The position numbers and the translations under genes were made by a program. This document shows positions 7,987 through 17,414 of a DNA stretch of 51,791 nucleotides, in pieces. The notes beneath the pieces are model-generated. The model had not been told where the DNA came from. It saw nothing but the letters and a program-made list of their open reading frames with translations, and searched no databases. This DNA comes from an uncultured Victivallales bacterium (GTDB lineage Bacteria > Verrucomicrobiota > Lentisphaeria > Oligosphaerales > JAFGRS01): the NCBI GenBank assembly GCA_903837355.1, contig CAILUI010000307.1, forward strand, positions 1-51,791, given 5' to 3'. Within the stretch, counting starts at the first letter, position 1. Every line of letters begins with the position of its first letter.

Positions 7987-10440
7987 TCACTGCCGGCGGC
8001 GCAGTTGCTCCAACAGGATGCCGATCTGCTCGCGCCGGGCCGAGAGCGCTGCGGGGTCCGTGGTGAACTGGCTGAAGCTGGGGGTAAGGTCGGAGACGTC
8101 GAGGAGGCGCTTGGCTGCCGTGGCTTCGGTCGCCGTGGCCGTGGCGGCCGCCTGGCGCAGCAGGGCGAGGTAGTCGTAATCCTCGATGCTGTCGCGGGTG
8201 AGCTCGAGCCGGATGGAGTTGACCGGGGTATCCGGCTGGCCATCGCTGCCCGTCCGGGCGTGGACGCCGTCCACCCAGTAGTAGAGGCTGCCGTCGCCGT
8301 TGCCGCCCGGGTAGCTCAGCGGGTTTTCCCAGACATTCTCCTGCCAGTAGGTGACGGCCCAGTAGAGCGTTCCGGTCAGCTGGTAGCGCCAGAGTTGCCA
8401 GGCGAGGAGGCGATGGTCCAGGCCGCGGTAGTCGATGCCCCAGAGATTGGGGTAGGGCTTCTGGGCGGCGATGCAGACGTAATGCCAGAGTTCGTGACGC
8501 GGCTTTCCCCGCTGCCGGTCGAGGACCCGGAAGTCAGCACAGTCGATGTGCGGGACCCAGATGTCGACGGCACCCTCCAGCGCGGCGTAAGCGGCCTCGG
8601 GGCCGTCGGCGGCAGCCGGCAGCCACGGCCGGGTGGCGCCGTAGCCGAAGGTCAGCAGCGTCCGCAAGCGTGGCGCGTGCTGATGCACGAAGTCGAAGGC
8701 GGGACGGATCTTCTCCATGGCCTCAACCCCGGGTTCGTCGAAGGTGTAGATGTAGGCGTCGTCGAGCCAGCCCTTCTCCTCCAGGTGGGCCTGGGTCTGT
8801 CGGCAGAGTTCGGCGCTGACACGACGCTCACGCTCGTCCGCTGCGGTCTTGGCGTCGCCCCAGCCCGAGCCGATGCGCAGCCAGTTCACGTTGAACCCGG
8901 TGAGTCCGCGCTCGCGGTAGACGCTGATCTCCTGGTCGAAGCTGTCCCAGTCCATGGTGACGGTCCCGTCGTCCGCGATGGCGACTTGCGGCGCGGCGAC
9001 GTTGCAGTCGCTGATCCGATGTGCCAGCAGGTTCAGGCGGAAGTTGCGTGCCAGGTTGCCGCCCTGCTCTCGGGGCAGGCCGCGCTCGAAGTCCTCGGCC
9101 AGGATGACCCGCTCGCCGGTGCCAGCGGTTTCGGTCACGCGCACGTTATCGATGAGGAAGGAGTGCGCCGCCCGCGAGCCGTGGTTATCATGCACAAACT
9201 CGATGCTGCAGGGCCGCACCACACCGCTGTCGGCCAGCTTGCACTCGGCATGCTGCCAGGCGCCAACCGTCTGGTCGGGGGGGGCGAAGAAGGCGTTCTT
9301 GCCGTCTCCGCCGCCGCCGAAGAGAACGAAGAGAGCGCCCGGGGTTTCGTAGCGGTAGTCGAAGCTCAGTGTTCGCTGCGGGTTGCCGCCCACCGGCGCG
9401 CGGAAGTGCACCCACTGCGACGTGCTCGCCTGGCCGGTGAGGGCGGCTTTGCCCGCGGCCGCCGTGGTCTCGGTCACGCTCAGACCATTGGCGTCTGCCA
9501 CGTAGTTGGTCTCGTCGCAGGTCCAGGCCCACGGTCCGGGCAGGCCGTAGCGGGACACGACCGCGGACGGGTCGAGCAGGAAGCAGGTCCGCAGGGCGGC
9601 CGCACGGGGAGTTCGACGTCGAAGACCCGTACGGCGAGCGGCAGCTTCTTCGGCGGGCAGCCGTCGGCCGTCACGGTGAGTTCACCCATGTAGGTCCCTG
9701 CCGGCAGTTCTGGCCGCGCGTAGACGGTGAGCCAGAACGGCTGGGGTTGTGCGGCAGGGATGTCCACCGCCTGGTCCGGCAGCAGCGGGTCGGGCAGGAG
9801 GCCTGGCGGTTCCGCCGCGCCGCCGCTGGCGGTCTGTGTCCTCACGAAGCCCACGACGCGGTTGCTCCTCGCGGCCGACGTTGAACCGCCATTCGCGCGG
9901 CGTATCGGGACGCAGGCCAAGCTGGTCGAAGGGGATTGCCATCTCGGCCGCCCAGCCCCCCGGGAAGCGCGCCACGCCAGACTGCCAGACGGCGTTCCAG
10001 GCTGGGTCCGCGCCCAGGTCGTCCCGTTGCGTAGCGAGTAGATTGACCAGGAAATGGTAGTAGCGGTTCGCCTCCGCGTGGGGCGCCAGGAAGAGTTCGA
10101 CGCAGTCGTCGCGGAAGACCTCGCCGTCGCGATCCTGCACGCGCGCGGTCAGCTTCTCCGGCTGGTCTTCGAGGCAGCGGAAAGCGACGTAGAGCCGGAG
10201 GTCGTCGTAGCCGATCCGGACCTCGGTCCGCTGCGTCGGCGCGGTCTTGCCAAGCCCGCCCAGTTCGAGGACAGGGCAGGCGGCCCAGCCGGCATCGCCC
10301 AGGTCGCCGTCCACCACGGGCGCCGTGCTCAGCCGCGTCGCGACGGCGACCGGCAGTTCCGCGGCTGACAGGCGGTAGGGGTGGGCCATCAGGCACAGCA
10401 GAGCGACGACGAGGGTGCGGCTGGGAGTGCCGGCGTGCAT
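7987..10440 (-). pseudogene. Broken GH123/DUF4091-type glycoside hydrolase with CBM9-like N-terminus
   Basis: Three consecutive minus-strand frames together make one protein. 10440 to about 9865 encodes a signal peptide and a CBM9/DOMON-like domain (VDGDLGDAGWAAC, LYVAFRC, ending RFNVGREE). About 9870-9595 encodes the DUF4091 N-terminal sandwich (VGFVRTQT, PDPLLP, PFWLTVYARPELPAGTYMGELTV). 9595-7987 encodes the TIM barrel with the Asp-Glu pair in YTFDEP and DSIEDYDYLALL near the end. The second break is a single-base loss at a G3 run (9594-9596): inserting one base restores PPLRTCFLLDP. The first break also seems to lack the usual segment between the CBM9 and sandwich domains, so it may be a real deletion. 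GH123 enzymes act on N-acetylgalactosaminides. Either a pseudogene or assembly error. Confidence 0.75.
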
Positions 10441-10813
10441 GGGTCTTTCCCCCTTGTTCTGGGTTTCCGGGGACGGCCGCAGACCGCGCCGCTCGTACCC
10501 GGCGACCCGGTGCCATCAGCATAGTGCGGTGGCCGCGCCTTGGCTACGTCCAGTCTCAGCGAGGGGCGACGTTGCCGCAGGCGGGGCCGCGTCCCGGGGG
10601 CAGGCGGCGGCAGGCCGCGCGTAGGGTTTTTCCCCATAGTGGAGTGGGGTTTCACCCCATAACAAGGGGCCCGTCTATGACCTAGAGTTACTTACATGTA
10701 GCTATTCAGGTACTCCACCGACCCCGATACCGACCACGACCACGAACTCGGGGTCAGGAAGCCTACCTGAGCGGTGACTCTCAGGTAGCCAGAAACAAGG
10801 ATGATTCCTACCC
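10441..10813. other. Intergenic region with small inverted repeats
   Basis: No gene seen. It contains a 6-bp-stem hairpin (TGGGGT, loop TTC, ACCCCA; 10645-10659), four CGAYNN hexamer units (10725-10748) and a 9-bp-arm inverted repeat at 10763-10788 just before the lipoprotein gene. A weak minus-strand promoter candidate for the GH123 gene, TAGCCA-N17-TATGCT, lies at 10518-10546. Confidence 0.5.
10763..10788. promoter_or_regulatory. Inverted repeat upstream of lipoprotein gene
   Basis: CTACCTGAG and CTCAGGTAG, perfect 9-base arms with an 8-base spacer, end 25 bases before the ATG at 10814. It could be an operator or an RNA hairpin in the leader. It has no T-run, so it is not a standard terminator. 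Confidence 0.4.
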
Positions 10814-11146
10814 ATGCGTGCGCAGAAGATTGTGGTTGCCGGGTTGCTTGCTCCGCTCTTGCTGGCGGGGTGCTTGTTCCCGCCTGGACCTCGCGGCCCG
10901 GGCGTGGTGGTGGTGCCGGCGTTGCCCTCGCGGGTGGTCCTGGGGCCGGAGCCCTACTACGCCCACAGGGGGTACAACTACCATTACCGGGATGACGGTT
11001 GGTACTACTCGCATGGGCGTGATGGTGCGTGGGCTCCGCTGCCGCGAGACCGTTACCCCAAAGAGGTGAAGTTCAAAGGGAGCGGTCCTCAGCGCAAGGG
11101 TCCCGACCAGGACAAGGGACGGAAGCCCGGGCACCCAGAGCGCTAG
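10814..11146 (+). CDS. Small lipoprotein, unknown function
   Basis: 110 residues. A clean lipoprotein signal (MRAQKIVVAGLLAPLLLAGC) puts the acylated cysteine at residue 20. The mature part is rich in Pro, Tyr, His and Gly (YYAHRGYNYHYRDDGWYYSHG) and ends in a basic Lys/Gly/Pro tail. No family was recognised. The aromatic-rich composition resembles that of the WXXGXW protein encoded 68 bases downstream, and the two may form an operon for outer-envelope proteins. Confidence 0.7.
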   Translation: MRAQKIVVAGLLAPLLLAGCLFPPGPRGPGVVVVPALPSRVVLGPEPYYAHRGYNYHYRDDGWYYSHGRDGAWAPLPRDRYPKEVKFKGSGPQRKGPDQDKGRKPGHPER

Positions 11147-11214
11147 CATCCTGCTCATCCAGAGCCGTGGCACGGTGCCGAAACGCTGCAACCTCAATCC
11201 GTGGAGTGTGGACT

Positions 11215-12789
11215 ATGCGCCGACATCCTTCGCATCCTGCAAGCTGGCTCCTCGCGCTTCTTGTTCTGGCGCCGCTGACTGGCCAACGGCTGACCGCGGA
11301 CGAGGATGGTCCTCCGGCACTGCCGGGGCTGGAGCAACCTGAGGTCCTGAGTCGTGGCCCGGTGCATGAGGCCTTCGCCGAACCGGTGAACCTGCAGGTG
11401 CAACTGGGGCTGGTGGCAGCCGAGCCACCGCCGCCCAACATCGATGAGGTGCCCCCGGCCGAGAGGCCGCAAGGCCAGCAGTTCGCCTGGATCCCGGGGT
11501 ATTGGTCGTGGGACGCGGACAGGAACGGCTACATCTGGGTCAGCGCCTGCTGGCGCGCCGCCCCGCCGAAGATGTCCTGGATGCCGGGCTACTGGTCTCC
11601 GGTGCCTCGCGGTTGGGAGTGGATAGCCGGGTTCTGGGCGCCTGCCGGCGTCCGGGAGCTCGAGTACCTGCCGGCGCCGCCGGTGGTGGACGATGTCGAA
11701 CCGCGTGGCACCCCTCCCTCGGCGGACATGATCTGGGTCCCCCCCTGTATGTACTGGGGCCAAGGCCGCTATGCTCGGCGCTCGGGCTACTGGCTGCCGG
11801 CGCAGTCGGACTGGGTCTGGGTGCCCTCGCACTACGTTGCCACGCCGCGCGGCTACGTCTTTGCGGAGGGGCATTGGGACTACTCGCTGGAACGGCGCGG
11901 CGTGCTGTTTGCCCCGGTGTTCTTCCCGGCCGCGATGCAGGGACGCTCCGACTTCACCTACACACCCAGCGTCGTCCTCGACATGGGACTGCTGCGCGTT
12001 AGCCTGTTTGCTTACCCGCAGTACAGCCACTACTACTTCGGCGACTACTACGACGACGCCTACCGGCGCGTCGGCATCCAGCCGTGGTTCGATAGTGCGC
12101 GGTTGCGCACGTGGTACGATCCACTCTACGAGCATGAACGCTGGCTGAACGGGCGCTCCGAACCGCGCTGGGAGGACCGTCAGCGGGACGACTACAAGCG
12201 CCGTCTCGCCGACCAGGATCTGCGTCCGGCTCGGACGTTCCGCGAACAGGAGTCCCGCCTGGCCAGACTGCCCGAACCGCAGCGCCGCGCCGCGCAGGTG
12301 GTTCGGCCGTTCGCCGGTGCCGTCGAGCATCGGGAGACTCCGCTGAAGTACGAGCGGATCAGCCCCGACGCTCGGCAGAGGATCGCCACGAAGGCCGGCG
12401 CGGTGCGGACGTTCCGCGATGAGCGGAACCGCTGGGAGTCCGACGCTCCGCGTCCGCCAGCAGCCCTGGCGCCCAGAGAGCGGGAGGGCACGGTGGAGGC
12501 ACCCCCCCGGCGCCCGGAGGCGCCGCCGCCAGGCGTTGAACCGCCAGGTCCTTCCCGGCGCGAGGCGGCTCCGCCGCGGCCCCGTCAGGCCGAGGCGCCG
12601 CAAGCCGAACGGGTGCAGATTCCGCCCCCGCCTGCCGCGGGCAGGTCGGGGTTGCAGGACATCTTTCGGAGAGGCCCGCCGACGCGGCCTGCCGACGAAG
12701 GCAGAGACGCCGAGGGTAGGGACTTTCGCCGGGGCAAGGCGTCCGAACGGGACAGCCGCGGGGGCCGCGGCGAGCGCCGTGACGACTGA
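11215..12789 (+). CDS. Exported WXXGXW (YXWGXW)-repeat protein
   Basis: 524 residues from the ATG at 11215, chosen because it opens a signal peptide (about 1-24) and is preceded by GGAG; an in-frame extension to 11029 lacks one. Aromatic repeats of the WXXGXW type occur between about residues 85 and 225 (WIPGYWSW, WMPGYWSP, WIAGFWAP, SGYWLPAQSDWVWVPSHY). The C-terminal third is Arg/Glu/Pro-rich and probably unstructured, ending RGGRGERRDD. These repeats are common in exported proteins of planctomycetes and relatives; their role is unknown. It pairs with the small lipoprotein upstream. Confidence 0.8.
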   Translation: MRRHPSHPASWLLALLVLAPLTGQRLTADEDGPPALPGLEQPEVLSRGPVHEAFAEPVNLQVQLGLVAAEPPPPNIDEVPPAERPQGQQFAWIPGYWSWDADRNGYIWVSACWRAAPPKMSWMPGYWSPVPRGWEWIAGFWAPAGVRELEYLPAPPVVDDVEPRGTPPSADMIWVPPCMYWGQGRYARRSGYWLPAQSDWVWVPSHYVATPRGYVFAEGHWDYSLERRGVLFAPVFFPAAMQGRSDFTYTPSVVLDMGLLRVSLFAYPQYSHYYFGDYYDDAYRRVGIQPWFDSARLRTWYDPLYEHERWLNGRSEPRWEDRQRDDYKRRLADQDLRPARTFREQESRLARLPEPQRRAAQVVRPFAGAVEHRETPLKYERISPDARQRIATKAGAVRTFRDERNRWESDAPRPPAALAPREREGTVEAPPRRPEAPPPGVEPPGPSRREAAPPRPRQAEAPQAERVQIPPPPAAGRSGLQDIFRRGPPTRPADEGRDAEGRDFRRGKASERDSRGGRGERRDD

Positions 12790-12809
12790 GTCGGCCGCGG
12801 GTGCACCGA

Positions 12810-12838
12810 TTGCATTGGGTTCTGACGCGGGGTATTCT
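12810..12838 (+). promoter_or_regulatory. Promoter-like site TTGCAT-N17-TATTCT
   Basis: TTGCAT (12810-12815), a 17-base spacer and TATTCT (12833-12838) lie 111 bases before the start at 12950. Exactly the same hexamers and spacing occur before the Hsp70 gene (19952-19980), which makes chance less likely. Confidence 0.55.
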
Positions 12839-12949
12839 TAGCCCGCGAGCGTGAGGCCAGGCTGGTGGATCGGAACTGGCGGTGAGGCGCGGTCGCCCCG
12901 CCGCCAGCCGCAGTGCCTGACGCACGCTGACTACCCCGTGGAGGAACGC

Positions 12950-14230
12950 ATGGCTCGGACCCTCTGTCTCAGTGCCGCCTTTGTGGTGCTCGCTGCTCTG
13001 CCGTCTGCAAGCGCGGTCACGGTCGCTGAGTTTGGCGCCAAGGGCGACGGTGTGGCCGACGACACGGCGGCCATCGCGAAGGCCTTGGCGGCGGCAGCGC
13101 CGTCCCGGGGCGTGGTGCATCTGCCTGCCGGCACGTACCGCATCACCGACTCGCTGAGTCTGCCACCGGGCACGACGCTCTTGGGCGAGGGGGCGCGCTG
13201 GGAAGGTAGTGCCACCCAGCTCGTCGTCGAGAAGCCCGGCTTCGTTGCTGTCCGGTTGGGGCATGTGGCTGCGGTCAAAGGCCTGGCCATCGTCTACCCG
13301 AACAACGCGGACAACGCGAATCCCACCCCGTATCCGCCTGCCATCCAGCTCGATGGCATCAACCCCTCTGTGGAGAACATCGTTTTCGTCAATGCCTGGA
13401 TCGGGGTCTCGACGCCCCCGGGCGGAGGGAACGCAGGGCAGGGGATGTTCCGCGACCTCACCGGTTTCGTCCACCACGTGGGCCTCCATCTCTCCGGCTG
13501 CCGCGATGTGAACCGCATCCAGGACGTCCACTGGTTCGTCGGCGGCAAGGATACGCCGGGCAAGGACTCGTACTTCGCCAAGAACCGCGTCGGCTTCGAG
13601 TTTGGCGATGTGGACGGCGTGCTGATGGACCGCTGTTTCATGATCCTCGGGAAGACCTTTTTCCACCAGTTGCCCGTGAAGGACACGCCCGACGGCAAGA
13701 AGGCGGCCGCGCACTCGCTTGGTTTCCAGATCGACGAGTGCTGGATCGAGGACGTGGACTACGGCTTCATCTTTGAGGGCATGAGCGGTTTCACCATCAA
13801 CAGTTCGAACATCCTGGTCCGGGAGGGCGGTTGCGGTGTGAAGGTGGCGGCCGACAGCCTGTTCTACAACGCGGTCATCGCCGGAGTTCAGGTGCGCGGT
13901 TTCGGCAAACCCTGCGTGGGCTTCGAGTACCACTGCAACACCCCGCATCCGCGGAACCGCCTGGTGATCGCCGACTGCCAGGTCACGGACGGCGCGCCGG
14001 CGGTGCATCTGAAGTCGGGTGGCTGGCGGGCCCAGATTCACGATTGTCATCTCTCTGGCCCGGTCGGGAAGCCGGCCATCCAGATCGATCAGGGCGCGGA
14101 CTGGTTCACGATCACCAACAACATCCTGGGCGCCGGCGGGATCGCGGATAACTCGGGAACCGCGGCGCACAAGACCGTCAGCGGGAACCTGGTGGAGCAG
14201 GCCGTGCCGGCGGCAGACGGCGGGCGCTGA
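12950..14230 (+). CDS. Secreted pectate-lyase-superfamily (Pectate_lyase_3) protein
   Basis: 426 residues from the ATG at 12950, which has GGAGG 5 bases upstream. A signal peptide (about 1-21) is followed by the family's defining motif VAEFGAKGDGVADDTAAIAKAL (residues about 23-44, given here only in part: EFGAKGDGVADDT) and then HLPAGTY. The rest alternates short beta-strands with Asn/Gly turns as in a right-handed beta-helix. Members include pectate lyases, endo-polygalacturonase-like enzymes and phage tailspikes. No catalytic residue can be assigned. It lies 35 bases before the LamG-glycosidase gene and likely shares its transcript. Confidence 0.8.
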   Translation: MARTLCLSAAFVVLAALPSASAVTVAEFGAKGDGVADDTAAIAKALAAAAPSRGVVHLPAGTYRITDSLSLPPGTTLLGEGARWEGSATQLVVEKPGFVAVRLGHVAAVKGLAIVYPNNADNANPTPYPPAIQLDGINPSVENIVFVNAWIGVSTPPGGGNAGQGMFRDLTGFVHHVGLHLSGCRDVNRIQDVHWFVGGKDTPGKDSYFAKNRVGFEFGDVDGVLMDRCFMILGKTFFHQLPVKDTPDGKKAAAHSLGFQIDECWIEDVDYGFIFEGMSGFTINSSNILVREGGCGVKVAADSLFYNAVIAGVQVRGFGKPCVGFEYHCNTPHPRNRLVIADCQVTDGAPAVHLKSGGWRAQIHDCHLSGPVGKPAIQIDQGADWFTITNNILGAGGIADNSGTAAHKTVSGNLVEQAVPAADGGR

Positions 14231-14265
14231 CGTCTCTGCCAGTCCCCGCAGGAGGGCGGAGCGGG

Positions 14266-17200
14266 ATGGGTCGGCTCTTCAGACTGGCGCTGCTCGGCGC
14301 CCTCATTCTCGACGGCGGCGTGCGCGCCCTGGCTGCAGCCCCCGCTGCCGACCGCGACACGCTCGGGCTCTGGCGTCTTGACGAAGGCCAAGGCGTCCGC
14401 GCCGGGGATGCGGCGGGCACGAACCACGGGCAGGTGGTCGGCGCCACCTGGACCGCGGGGCGTTCCGGCCCGGCGCTGCGCTTCGACGGCAAGAGCCATG
14501 TCGACTGCGGGACCGCCGCAGCGCTCAATCCCGCCACCGCGTTGACGGTCGAGGCCTGGTTCAGGCTGTCGAGCCTGGATTTCGCCGGGCGTCCGTGGGT
14601 GAACCTGGTCAACAAAGAGAGCTACGCCTCGGGCTACTGCCTGCTGTTCTACCTCGGCCACCTGGCCGGCAGCATCAGCACCGCCGCCGGTACCTTCATC
14701 GTCGAGGTCAACACGCCCGGCTACCTGCGGCCCACCTACGATCTGGACTGGCACCATGCGGCTATGACCTACGACGGGCATGAGCTCACGCTGTTCCTTG
14801 ACGGCAATCTGGTCGGCCGCACCGCCGCCAGCGGCCTGCTCACGCCGAGTCAGGACAATCTCTGGATCGGAGGCATGCACTGGACCCAGTCGCGCTACTT
14901 CGCGGGCGACATCGGCGCGGTCCGCCTGTCCAGCGTGGCCCGTGAGCCGGCCGATTTCCTGGACCTAGACGCTGCGCGCCGCGCGGTTCCGACAGCCGTG
15001 GCCAGAGGCTCTATCAAGACCCGCAAAGGCCTCTTCGGCAAAGGCTACCTGCGCGAGGATGGGAGCCTGCTGGCGTTGGGCAATGGGACGGTTGAGTTCG
15101 TCTTCGACCGGCAACGGGGCGGCCAGTTGGTCGGCATGACCGACACCCGTGCGCCGGGGTTGGCCCTGGCGGCGGCGGGGACGAGGCTCGCGGGCCAGTG
15201 GGAGTTCGACCTGGAGGGCAGTCCCGCGTTTGGTTCCGCGACCGCCACTTTCCTCGCGGGCGCCTATGCCAGCGACCGGCAGGGGGCCACGCTCGAGATC
15301 CGGAGCGAGCGCTCCGGCGACGTGCGGTTGACGCAGACCTATGCCCTGCCCGGCGCGGGTGACTACCTGATCTGCAGGGGTGTCCTGGAGAACCTGACGG
15401 GCCGTCCGCTGTACCTCAAGCAGTACCAGTTCACGCTCGCGAACCTGGCCATCGGCGGCAGCCTGGAGGGCAACCGCTACGCCTATCCGCCGCACGTCTT
15501 CGGGTTCCTCCAAGGCGATCTCCGCGAGGCCACGGCGGAGTTCATGGGCAAGCGCTACATCTATGGGCACTTACAGGAGACCGGCAAGCTGATGCTGCCC
15601 TATGCGATGATCCACCACGACCGCCTCGGCGAATGCATCGCCATCGCCAGCGTCAACCCGCGCACCGTGGCCCGCGTGGGCGCGCTGGGCGGTGTCTCCG
15701 GTACGCTGACGGGCCACTTTGGTCTCTTCAAGACTCTGCAGCCCAGCCAGAAAGAGGACTTGGGGACGGTGTATCTTGCCCTGCACCGGGGCGACTGGCA
15801 GCAGGGCACGCTGGCCGAGAAAGCGCTGTTGATGAAAGAGGCGGGCTTCCGGGCGCCGCCCACTCAGCCGCAGGATCTGGCTGACACCGTGATCATGTCG
15901 GACGGCATCCCCGGCGTCAACGTCAGCACCTTCGATGACCTGGGCGACCTGCTGCCGGACTACCGCGCGGCTGGTATCACCACCCTGCACATCGGCGGCA
16001 TGCATTTCTTTTGCCCCAGCGTTCTGGACCCGCAGAAGGGCGTGGAAGGGTTCATTCCCGTGCCCCTGAACGGCTACGCCACGCCCAATCCGCAAGCCGG
16101 CGGCAGGGAGGGGTTGGCGCGGCTCGTGGCGCGCGCACACCAACAGGGCATGCGCCTCACGGTGTGGGGGCCCTTCTCGATGTCCGGCATCTCGGTGGAG
16201 TCTGCCGAAGCCACCCGCGAACCGGACTGGTGGGTCTACGACAAGGACGGCAACTTCAGCTTCTGGTACCCGTTCATCGCGCCGGCGAACCCCAACTCGC
16301 CAGGCTGGCGGGCCTTCTTCCTCGACAATGTGCGCAAGCTCGTGACCGACTACGGCGTGGACGGGTTCTGGCTGGACTCGTCGTGGCTGGACCACTCGCT
16401 CAACTACCGGGCAGCAGACGGTTGGTACGGTGGGCCCAACGGTGCCAAGGCCAGCCTCATGGGGGAGATTGTTGACCTCGCCAAGGGGCTGAATCCCGAC
16501 GTCCTGGTGATGGCTGAAGGGGGCGGGGCGGCGTACATGAGCAAGGTCGATGCCGCCTACACGCAGGCCTTCGGGATCTGGCCCGGCCTCAGTGCCGAAG
16601 AGATGCAGACTTTTGTGCTCGCCGAGGAGCTGAATCGGCTTCCCGGCGTCCGCCCCTTCGGCCAGATCTGCCAGGGCATCGGTTTCTTCGCCGACCTCCA
16701 GGGCCGGCCGCACGAGATGGCGGTGAAGTACAAGGATAGCTGGATGGCCAAGACGCTCCTGGTCAGCACCCTGGACCGCGTGCCCATCTACTTCGGACTG
16801 AACTGGGGCATCGGCTACATCCTGCATGCGGGTAACCTGCGCTTTCCGCCGGGCACGGAGAACAACCCCGAGCGGCTGGAGGCCGAACGCTCGCAGCAGG
16901 AGTTCGCCGTCTGGTTCGAGTCCTTCAAACGCATCAACCGCATTCGTGCGGAGAACGCCGAGATCAGGGAGGGCGAGACCAGCTTTGGTGCCTTCAGCGT
17001 CTCCTCGCCGTCCGTGGTTCACTATCTGCGGCACCGGCGCGGCCGCAGTTCGCTGGTGCTGGTGAACGCCGAGCCGCAGCCGCAGCAGGTCACGGTGCGG
17101 GTCGAGCAAGCGGCACTCTTGGGCCTCCGCCCGGGGCGCCACTATCGCGTCGACGAGTTGATGACCGGTACCCGACTGGCGCGAGCGGACGGCCGCAGCG

Positions 17201-17298
17201 TCTGGACCGGCGCCGAGCTGTTGGGGGAGGGGATCGGCGTGGCGCTTGCCGGCTATGGTGGTGCTGTCCTGCAGATTCGGCCTGCCGCCGGGGATTGA
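14266..17298 (+). CDS. LamG-domain TIM-barrel glycoside hydrolase (GH36/alpha-galactosidase-like)
   Basis: 1010 residues. It has a signal peptide (about 1-25) and a LamG/concanavalin-like lectin domain (about 33-235; LGLWRLDEGQG, ALRFDGKSHVDCG, WHHAAMTYDG). A large beta-sandwich (about 260-520) follows, then a TIM barrel (about 560-900), where YGVDGFWLDSSW (residues 696-707) places Asp704 as the likely nucleophile, and a small C-terminal beta domain. The layout matches GH36/GH27-like enzymes, but the canonical KWD motif is absent, so the exact family is open. It is likely periplasmic or outer-surface and releases a terminal sugar. It sits between the pectate-lyase-like and hexosaminidase-like genes in one orientation. 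Confidence 0.75.
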   Translation: MGRLFRLALLGALILDGGVRALAAAPAADRDTLGLWRLDEGQGVRAGDAAGTNHGQVVGATWTAGRSGPALRFDGKSHVDCGTAAALNPATALTVEAWFRLSSLDFAGRPWVNLVNKESYASGYCLLFYLGHLAGSISTAAGTFIVEVNTPGYLRPTYDLDWHHAAMTYDGHELTLFLDGNLVGRTAASGLLTPSQDNLWIGGMHWTQSRYFAGDIGAVRLSSVAREPADFLDLDAARRAVPTAVARGSIKTRKGLFGKGYLREDGSLLALGNGTVEFVFDRQRGGQLVGMTDTRAPGLALAAAGTRLAGQWEFDLEGSPAFGSATATFLAGAYASDRQGATLEIRSERSGDVRLTQTYALPGAGDYLICRGVLENLTGRPLYLKQYQFTLANLAIGGSLEGNRYAYPPHVFGFLQGDLREATAEFMGKRYIYGHLQETGKLMLPYAMIHHDRLGECIAIASVNPRTVARVGALGGVSGTLTGHFGLFKTLQPSQKEDLGTVYLALHRGDWQQGTLAEKALLMKEAGFRAPPTQPQDLADTVIMSDGIPGVNVSTFDDLGDLLPDYRAAGITTLHIGGMHFFCPSVLDPQKGVEGFIPVPLNGYATPNPQAGGREGLARLVARAHQQGMRLTVWGPFSMSGISVESAEATREPDWWVYDKDGNFSFWYPFIAPANPNSPGWRAFFLDNVRKLVTDYGVDGFWLDSSWLDHSLNYRAADGWYGGPNGAKASLMGEIVDLAKGLNPDVLVMAEGGGAAYMSKVDAAYTQAFGIWPGLSAEEMQTFVLAEELNRLPGVRPFGQICQGIGFFADLQGRPHEMAVKYKDSWMAKTLLVSTLDRVPIYFGLNWGIGYILHAGNLRFPPGTENNPERLEAERSQQEFAVWFESFKRINRIRAENAEIREGETSFGAFSVSSPSVVHYLRHRRGRSSLVLVNAEPQPQQVTVRVEQAALLGLRPGRHYRVDELMTGTRLARADGRSVWTGAELLGEGIGVALAGYGGAVLQIRPAAGD

Positions 17299-17414
17299 CA
17301 GCGCCCCTTCGTCGCGGCAGTTTAGCCCCCGGCACACAGGGGCTGGCCGTCCACCGTACCTCAAGGGGCCTTGCCCGTGTGCCGCGTTACCCTGCGACTC
17401 CGGAGGCAGAGCCC

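Noticed and set aside
12359..14170. 603-codon minus-strand frame
   Set aside because: Opposite the pectate-lyase-like and WXXGXW genes, with no protein-like motifs.
17295..17320. TTGACA near the end of the LamG-glycosidase gene as a promoter for the next gene
   Set aside because: No acceptable -10 at 16-18 bases; short spacing suggests one transcript.
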